Below, piece after piece: positions 5,458 through 9,991 of a stretch of DNA of 9,991 nt (the first letter of the stretch is position 1; the number at the start of each line of letters is the position of its first letter). The position numbers and the translations under genes are program-made. Under the pieces are notes generated by a model. The model was not told the DNA's origin. It saw nothing but the letters and a program-made list of their open reading frames with translations, and ran no database searches. This DNA is from an uncultured Oscillospiraceae bacterium (GTDB taxonomy: Bacteria; Bacillota; Clostridia; Oscillospirales; Oscillospiraceae): the NCBI GenBank assembly GCA_900754515.1, contig CAAEDD010000158.1:1-9991 (forward strand). Direction: 5' to 3'.

Positions 5458-7350
5458 TTAATTATTCTTTCGTTTTCTAATGAGGAAATAATACCAGGAC
5501 ATGACCACCGGTAATGAGTAGAGTATGGGATAGGCATACCTGGGTGTGCCGCTTATGCCCGGAGCCGCTACGACTATCGCAAGGCTCAGCAGCAGCGGCA
5601 GGGCCGGGATAAAGAAGCCCCAGTCTCTGCCGCTTATCGCATAGCAGCAGAGGAAAAGCAGCACCAGCACATATATTGCAATATTGCACAGCGGTCCCGC
5701 CAGAGGCAGATACATCAGGTCGTAGTTTAATTCATCCCTGATGTTGTTCACTCGGGGCATTACCTCCACGTCTGTAATGCCGATAGTCTCAGCGGCGGTG
5801 AGGTGATACTGGTTCAGTGTGTCCAGGGCCAGCCTGTTTCCCTCCTGGAAGGGATATACCAGGGGATAGTTCTGGTTAACCGTAGCTTTAATATACACGA
5901 ATGGATGTTTCAGTCCCTGCCTTATCCACACTTTGAAATAGTTCATGAGATCCTCAGCGGTAGCCTCAGGGTTGAAATTATTTTTTATTGCGTCGGACTC
6001 CATGGGGTAATAGTCGGCAGCCATATTCTCGTAATCCAGAATTGCGCTTATTGCCTCCGCTTCTTCCTCCGTGACCTCGTCCCCCCGCTCCAGCACATAG
6101 CGGGCGGTCTGCTGGAAGGGCAGGGACAAAGCCTCTCTTATGCTGCCATTTTCAATGTGGTAATAACTCATCAGAGCGCTGAGTATGAGGTTTGCAGCAA
6201 GCACCGGCAGCAGCAGGCAGAGAACTGTTCGCCGGAGAGGAACGATTTTTTTATTCTTTCTGTACTGTACAAAAAAGATTATAAGGAGCAGCAGCACCAT
6301 GGGATAAATAACATATACGCCGTTATTTCTGAAGAGCATGGTAGCCATTATACCCAGGGCCAGCAGTGCTATGTGTCCTTTGCTGCGCCAGTAATCTCTG
6401 CCCAGATATAGCATATACACAACTTCAATTACGAACAGAAGCACCGCCCAGGAATATACATTGTCCTTATTGGCCTCGGCATAAGCAGTAGCAAAATAAG
6501 GGCTGAACAGTATTGCCAGCAAGAACAGAAGTCTCAGGTACCTGGGGGCTCCCAGCTGCCTCATGGCGTGAAGGGCATAGGCAAATACAGCCGAGTGCAG
6601 CAGGGCCTGGAATATCATCAGGGAAAACAGCCCCAGGTTTGCGCTGCCCAGCATCCGCCCCAGAGCAACGAAGCAGGAGATGTATACTGTGTGGGCCGGA
6701 GGATGGTGGGATGTAAAAACATACAGGCCCCAGTCCGGCCGCACCACCTGAAAGAACATCCCCAATTGATTCCACGAGTCGGCATTCAGTCCGCCGGGGT
6801 ATACCAGGGTCAGAGGCAGCACACAACTGAGGAGGATAACAATAAAGGGACACATAAAATCGTGCCGTCGGTAAAAGGCCGTAATGCGGCCTCCCGTCCA
6901 TTTAAAGTCCGTCCCTCTGCGGATAAAGATATCAAAGGCTATGGAAATCTGAGTGAGAAACCAGGCGCTGCCCAGCAGATAGATACAGCATTTCAGCAGC
7001 TGCCCGGTGCCGGAGGTAAGGCTCTGGAGGGTGTTGTCCTGGACAAAGCCCTCCGCCATCAGCCACACCAGGGCAATGGCAAAGCAGACCAGCGGCAACA
7101 GGACATAGCTCCGCTCCCCGTCTCTTTTATTCCGGCGGTACAGCATAAAGAAAACTATCGTGAAAATGCTGGCCTGCACGGCGGTGCCGTCCAGGCTAAG
7201 TCTCAGATTTTCCATCATGTTCAGGATGCCGCTGTCCTGGGCTGCCCGGCTCAGTTCCGGTTCGGGGAAACTCATACACAGCGCCATGGCCGCCAGCAGG
7301 GAAAACAGTCCCGCCGCAGGCAGAGACAGCCCACGGATCATTCTTTTCAC
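5458..7350 (-). CDS. polytopic membrane protein, DUF6020/GT-C-like glycosyltransferase candidate
   Basis: The 630-residue protein has a dozen or so hydrophobic segments. Among them are 11-27, 60-70, 83-100, 120-138, 166-184, 222-262, 273-289, 299-316, 327-341, 346-361, 376-394, 555-573, 579-596 and 606-624. Between segments five and six lies a loop with YPGGLNADSWNQ (184-195), whose acidic residue resembles the catalytic Asp of GT-C enzymes, followed by SHHPPAHT (214-221). A large extracytoplasmic region (about 398-550) precedes the last helices, and GTPRYAYPI is at 601-609. These features match my memory of DUF6020 and PMT-like proteins, which would use lipid-linked sugars to glycosylate envelope molecules. 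The start is GTG at 7350, overlapping the upstream stop as GTGA, with GGGAGAG just before it; ATG at 7341 is an alternative. Translational coupling to the family 2 glycosyltransferase suggests a shared pathway. Exact donor and acceptor are unknown. Confidence 0.8.
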   Translation of the reverse strand: MKRMIRGLSLPAAGLFSLLAAMALCMSFPEPELSRAAQDSGILNMMENLRLSLDGTAVQASIFTIVFFMLYRRNKRDGERSYVLLPLVCFAIALVWLMAEGFVQDNTLQSLTSGTGQLLKCCIYLLGSAWFLTQISIAFDIFIRRGTDFKWTGGRITAFYRRHDFMCPFIVILLSCVLPLTLVYPGGLNADSWNQLGMFFQVVRPDWGLYVFTSHHPPAHTVYISCFVALGRMLGSANLGLFSLMIFQALLHSAVFAYALHAMRQLGAPRYLRLLFLLAILFSPYFATAYAEANKDNVYSWAVLLFVIEVVYMLYLGRDYWRSKGHIALLALGIMATMLFRNNGVYVIYPMVLLLLIIFFVQYRKNKKIVPLRRTVLCLLLPVLAANLILSALMSYYHIENGSIREALSLPFQQTARYVLERGDEVTEEEAEAISAILDYENMAADYYPMESDAIKNNFNPEATAEDLMNYFKVWIRQGLKHPFVYIKATVNQNYPLVYPFQEGNRLALDTLNQYHLTAAETIGITDVEVMPRVNNIRDELNYDLMYLPLAGPLCNIAIYVLVLLFLCCYAISGRDWGFFIPALPLLLSLAIVVAAPGISGTPRYAYPILYSLPVVMSWYYFLIRKRKNN

Positions 7351-8297
7351 TTGCTCTCCCCCATTCTCCGCCTGTATCTCTCCTGAATATCTATCAGCTC
7401 CATCTCAAAGTCATGGCGGTTCTTTTCATTAAGAGTCTCCAATATCAGCCCGGCAAAAAAACTCTGTATAGCCGCAATTGCCACAAAACCGCTGACGATA
7501 AGTGTTGGGAAGCGACGCACCTCACCGGTATGGAGAAACTCGTTAAGTACAGGGAAAAACAGTACGGCAGCTATAAGCACCAGAACAAGGGCAATGATGC
7601 CGAAGAAAGCGAAAGGCTTGTTGTTCTTATAGAGTTTGCCGATAGTCCCCAACACCTTTATGCCGTCGGATACGGTGTTGAGTTTGGATACGCTGCCTTC
7701 CGGTCTGTCCCTGTATGTGACGATGACGCTCTCCACCAGCATATTTTTCTCTATTGCGTGTATGCTCATCTCCGTCTCTATTTCAAAGCCCTTGCTCAGT
7801 ACCGGAAAGCTTTTGACAAACTGATAGCTGAACGCCCGGTAGCCGGTCATTATATCCTGAATATCACTTTTAAAAAGAGCGTTGATGCTGCGGCGTACCA
7901 GCTTATTGCCGAAGTTATGGAAGGGACGCTTGTTTTCGGTAAAATATGTGGCGGACAGCCTGTCCCCAACCACCATATCCACACCACGCTCCAGCACCTT
8001 TGCAGCCATCTCCGGAGCATATTCCGCAGGGTATGTATCGTCCCCGTCCACCATCAGGTAGCACTGGGCGTCGATCTCCCGGAACATCCGGCGTATCACA
8101 TTCCCCTTACCCTGCTGGTACTCGTGACGCACCACTGCACCGGCCGCCCTGGCTATATCCGCGGTGCCGTCAGTGGAGTTGTTGTCGTATACGTATATTA
8201 CGGTGTCTTCCGGCAGGGCAGCCTTAAAATCCGCCACCACCCTGGCCACTGTCCTGCTCTCGTTATAGCAGGGTATCAGTACGGCTATCCTGTCCAT
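7347..8297 (-). CDS. family 2 glycosyltransferase with two C-terminal membrane helices
   Basis: The 316-residue protein starts directly with the GT-A fold: IAVLIPCYNES (4-14), YVYDNNSTDGT (35-45) and the metal- and nucleotide-sugar-binding acidic motif MVDGDDTYP (82-90), then DIMTGYRAFS (148-157) and FEIETEMSIHA (171-181). It ends with two hydrophobic helices, about 228-251 and 263-287, and a basic cytoplasmic tail. This is the architecture of polyprenyl-phosphate sugar transferases such as DPM1- or GtrB-like enzymes, which load a sugar onto a lipid carrier for a membrane GT-C enzyme; the downstream gene would fit as that partner. The frame is open 13 codons further up (8336), but GGAGG seven bases before the ATG at 8297 fixes the start. 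The downstream gene overlaps its stop codon. The sugar is unknown. Confidence 0.92.
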   Translation of the reverse strand: MDRIAVLIPCYNESRTVARVVADFKAALPEDTVIYVYDNNSTDGTADIARAAGAVVRHEYQQGKGNVIRRMFREIDAQCYLMVDGDDTYPAEYAPEMAAKVLERGVDMVVGDRLSATYFTENKRPFHNFGNKLVRRSINALFKSDIQDIMTGYRAFSYQFVKSFPVLSKGFEIETEMSIHAIEKNMLVESVIVTYRDRPEGSVSKLNTVSDGIKVLGTIGKLYKNNKPFAFFGIIALVLVLIAAVLFFPVLNEFLHTGEVRRFPTLIVSGFVAIAAIQSFFAGLILETLNEKNRHDFEMELIDIQERYRRRMGESK

Positions 8298-8345
8298 CCC
8301 ATTTCCTCCGGAGCATATTCTCTGATCTTTCGTCATTAAACCTTA

Positions 8346-8386
8346 TTACTCTGTACTCCGTACAGAGTAAAGGGCCATGGCCCTTT
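8346..8386 (-). promoter_or_regulatory. tandem perfect hairpins in the glycosyltransferase leader
   Basis: Two abutting perfect palindromes occur: AAAGGGCCATGGCCCTTT (8369-8386), and TTACTCTGTAC (8346-8356) with GTACAGAGTAA (8360-8370) around the loop TCC. They share two bases. In the minus-strand transcript they would lie within about the first 47 bases, some 50 bases before the start codon. Palindrome 8346-8370 also has the look of a dimeric repressor operator (GTAC, three bases, GTAC). On the plus strand, palindrome 8369-8386 is followed by CATTTTTTG, so it could act as an intrinsic terminator in that direction, although no plus-strand gene ends there. Confidence 0.55.
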
Positions 8387-8399
8387 CATTTTTTGCTTT

Positions 8400-8428
8400 A
8401 GTTTATCACACCCGCCCAATCAATTCAA
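8400..8428 (-). promoter_or_regulatory. candidate promoter of the glycosyltransferase operon
   Basis: On the minus strand TTGAAT (8428-8423) and TAAACT (8405-8400) are 17 bases apart, with a TG plus one base before the -10 (extended -10). Each hexamer matches four of six consensus positions. Transcription would begin near 8393, immediately before the tandem hairpins. Confidence 0.45.
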
Positions 8429-8469
8429 TATTAACTCCACAGTCAGTACCACTTCGGCCCTTTATTGCC

Positions 8470-8498
8470 TTTACAATGGTTCTGCCATATTGTAAACT
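8470..8498 (+). promoter_or_regulatory. candidate promoter of the sensor kinase gene
   Basis: TTTACA (8470-8475, five of six) and TAAACT (8493-8498, four of six) are 17 bases apart, giving a start near 8505 and a leader of about 83 bases. The palindrome CTGTTATTAACAG (8497-8509) covers the end of the -10 and the predicted start site and could be an operator. On the minus strand it forms part of ACAGTTTAC, which resembles one LytTR-type half-site, but a second properly spaced copy was not found. Confidence 0.4.
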
Positions 8499-8587
8499 GT
8501 TATTAACAGACAATTTTCCCGTCCCATATCTGTAAAAGTTCGGCGTATTTACCAGCAAACTTATCTTTAATGCGGAGGAGAGAGAAA

Positions 8588-9904
8588 ATGAGCCTGACTG
8601 TCAACTATTGTCTTCGGTGGATATTTGAGGCAATATATACCCTCATGTGGTTTCTGGTTCTTAACAAGACCCTCAAACCACGCTACAGTTTAAAGATAAT
8701 CCATCCGGTTCAGTTTATATGGTTTATATCCTATATGATCGTAAACCGTATGCTTCCCTATATGTCTTTTATACGCATGGTTCTGTTTGCAACAATACTG
8801 GTTTTCATCAGCATAGCCTGCTACACTGACCCCTGGCCTAAAGTTCTGTTTTCCGTAGCCATGATATTTATGGTTCTTATTACCAATGAGCTGCTCGGCG
8901 TTGGGCTCTACTTTCCCGAAGAAGCACTCTCCGGAAACCAGGAAAGCTTGAGCATACCTGCCTTTATACAGTTCTGGTCTTTATATCTTTCAACGGGCGC
9001 AGTGTTATATTTTCTGCTGTATTTGTTTCTGAACCGTCAGAGATTCCAGATGCGCGCCCCGGACTGGGGGCTGTTTGCACTTTTCCCGGCAAGCCAGTAT
9101 ATTCTTATGTACGGCTGGCTGGATGTCCTGCGCGTAGAAAACAGCAGCAGCCGCAACGTATTCTTCATTCTTGTAGTATTTGCCTGCATCACAGCAGATA
9201 TCGGACTCTTTGCCGCCGTAATACGTATTTCCCAACGGGCCCAGCTTGCCGCAGAGAACAGCATGCTCTCATCCCAGGTGGACTACCAGGAAAAGCACTA
9301 TCAGGCCCTCACCGCCCAATATGAAAACATAAGACGTATGCGCCACGACATCGCAAACCATCTGAACGCCATGGAGAGTCTGCTGTCCTCCGGCCGCAGT
9401 GACGAGGCTCAGGAATATCTTCAGGAGTTAAACTCAACTCCTTTTGACTCAACACTGGGCATGTGCGAGCATCCTGTGGCCGATGCCTTTCTTCACAGCA
9501 AAATAGAGGCCGCCCGCAGCCTGGGCATTTCTGTGGAGGCGAAGATAAGCCTTCCGGCAGGAATCCCCGTATCCAACGTAGATCTGATACGTATATTCGG
9601 CAATCTTATTGACAATGCCATAGAGGCCTGCGCCGGGCAGGATAAACCCTGGCTCTCCATTAGCTGCACACTCTCCCGGGCTTGTCTTATTATCAGCACC
9701 TCTAATCCGGCTCCCCCTTCTACCGGTAAGAAGCGCCGCCGTATACCGGAACTGGAACGGGGCATTGGCCAGGCCGTTCTGTCAGACATAGCAAAAAAAT
9801 ATAACGGCAGTATGAATCTAAGCGAAAAGGAAGGAGTATTCAGCACCGAACTTATCCTCAGCCTTGATTACAAGAGGTCTGTCCGTTCAGAAATAAACGC
9901 ATAA
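8588..9904 (+). CDS. AgrC-type GHKL sensor histidine kinase
   Basis: This 438-residue membrane kinase would sense an external signal and phosphorylate a response regulator. The N-terminal half holds six or so hydrophobic segments (about 13-26, 42-55, 61-79, 86-104, 127-147, 160-178, 190-213). A coiled region (220-250) leads to the dimerisation and phosphoacceptor helix RMRHDIANHLN (250-260), with His253 the likely phosphorylated residue. The GHKL ATPase domain has its N-box at NLIDNAIEAC (339-348) and a glycine block at ERGIGQAVLSDIAKKYNGS (390-408). The layout is the HPK10 class (AgrC/ComD, often peptide-sensing and paired with LytTR regulators). A start six codons upstream is in frame, but GGAGGAG (8574-8580) lies seven bases before the ATG at 8588. 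No response regulator gene is adjacent within the window, and a hairpin follows, so the partner must be elsewhere. The signal is unknown. Confidence 0.92.
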   Translation: MSLTVNYCLRWIFEAIYTLMWFLVLNKTLKPRYSLKIIHPVQFIWFISYMIVNRMLPYMSFIRMVLFATILVFISIACYTDPWPKVLFSVAMIFMVLITNELLGVGLYFPEEALSGNQESLSIPAFIQFWSLYLSTGAVLYFLLYLFLNRQRFQMRAPDWGLFALFPASQYILMYGWLDVLRVENSSSRNVFFILVVFACITADIGLFAAVIRISQRAQLAAENSMLSSQVDYQEKHYQALTAQYENIRRMRHDIANHLNAMESLLSSGRSDEAQEYLQELNSTPFDSTLGMCEHPVADAFLHSKIEAARSLGISVEAKISLPAGIPVSNVDLIRIFGNLIDNAIEACAGQDKPWLSISCTLSRACLIISTSNPAPPSTGKKRRRIPELERGIGQAVLSDIAKKYNGSMNLSEKEGVFSTELILSLDYKRSVRSEINA

Positions 9905-9957
9905 AAGCCCCGCCGGCATCTGAACTGAACCGTAAAAAACGGACAATAGACAAAATG

Positions 9958-9991
9958 CCCCCTCATGTAGGATAATGACTACATGAGGGGG
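9958..9991 (+). terminator. terminator-type hairpin after the sensor kinase gene
   Basis: CCCCCTCATGTAG (9958-9970) and CTACATGAGGGGG (9979-9991) are perfectly complementary around an eight-base loop, GATAATGA. It begins 54 bases after the kinase stop codon. The window ends with the last base of the stem, so the T-tract that would confirm an intrinsic terminator on the plus strand cannot be seen. On the minus strand the stem is followed by CATTTTG, so termination of a converging gene is also possible. Confidence 0.65.

Noticed and set aside
4783..5460. CRISPR-like or insertion-sequence interpretation of the paired hairpins
   Set aside because: There are only two copies about 600 bases apart, no regular spacers, no transposase gene between them and no clear target-site duplication.
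6568..7386. Plus-strand open frame of 272 codons opposite the large membrane protein
   Set aside because: Its translation is rich in Gln, Arg and His, as expected from the complement of hydrophobic Leu/Ala codons, and it has no recognisable domain.
7413..8339. Long plus-strand open frame of 308 codons opposite the family 2 glycosyltransferase
   Set aside because: The minus strand encodes a clear GT-A domain with intact motifs. The plus-strand translation shows no domain and is rich in His, Tyr and Val in the way expected of an antisense shadow, and there is no good ribosome binding site.
8570..8587. Earlier ATG for the sensor kinase
   Set aside because: The codons from 8570 encode MRRREK only because they read through the GGAGGAG ribosome binding site that serves the ATG at 8588.

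Overview
The window looks like the chromosome of a Gram-positive anaerobe of the Clostridia, probably Oscillospiraceae/Ruminococcaceae-like. The grounds are the strong GGAGG-type ribosome binding sites, AT-rich sigma-A promoters in an otherwise moderately GC-rich sequence, a type III glutamine synthetase, an AgrC-type GHKL sensor kinase, and frequent ATA isoleucine codons. This placement is an inference from gene content. No rRNA, tRNA, CRISPR array or transposase gene was recognised.

Layout from left to right. (1) Positions 1-1580, minus strand: a two-gene operon with a small two-helix membrane protein of PH-like architecture and a PfkB/ribokinase-family kinase, ending in a GC-rich hairpin. 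Its promoter (-35 TTGACA, -10 TATTCT) is back to back with (2) the plus-strand promoter of galM (aldose 1-epimerase) and glnN (type III glutamine synthetase). The galM stop codon lies in the glnN ribosome binding site, so the two are probably co-transcribed and translationally coupled. (3) Positions 4783-5460: an AT-richer island bounded on each side by nearly the same long palindromic hairpin. It holds a 52-residue protein gene and a divergent XRE-family regulator. The 112 bases between them carry a perfect-consensus promoter (TTGACA, 17 bp, TATAAT) interlocked with two large palindromes, which is the layout of a regulated genetic switch. (4) Positions 5458-8393, minus strand: a family 2 glycosyltransferase with two C-terminal membrane helices, followed with a GTGA overlap by a large polytopic membrane protein resembling DUF6020/GT-C glycosyltransferases. 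Their leader contains two consecutive perfect hairpins just after the predicted start of transcription. (5) Positions 8470-9991, plus strand: a GHKL sensor histidine kinase (six or so membrane helices, then an H-box and ATPase domain) with its own promoter and a terminator hairpin at the very end of the window. No response regulator or signal peptide gene is visible.

The metabolic genes (sugar kinase, epimerase, glutamine synthetase) and the envelope genes (glycosyltransferase pair, sensor kinase) are each of known families. The most unusual stretch is the palindrome-bounded XRE/small-protein module with its overlapping operators. I see no evidence strong enough to call a wholly new system, but that module and the glycosyltransferase leader are the places worth testing.
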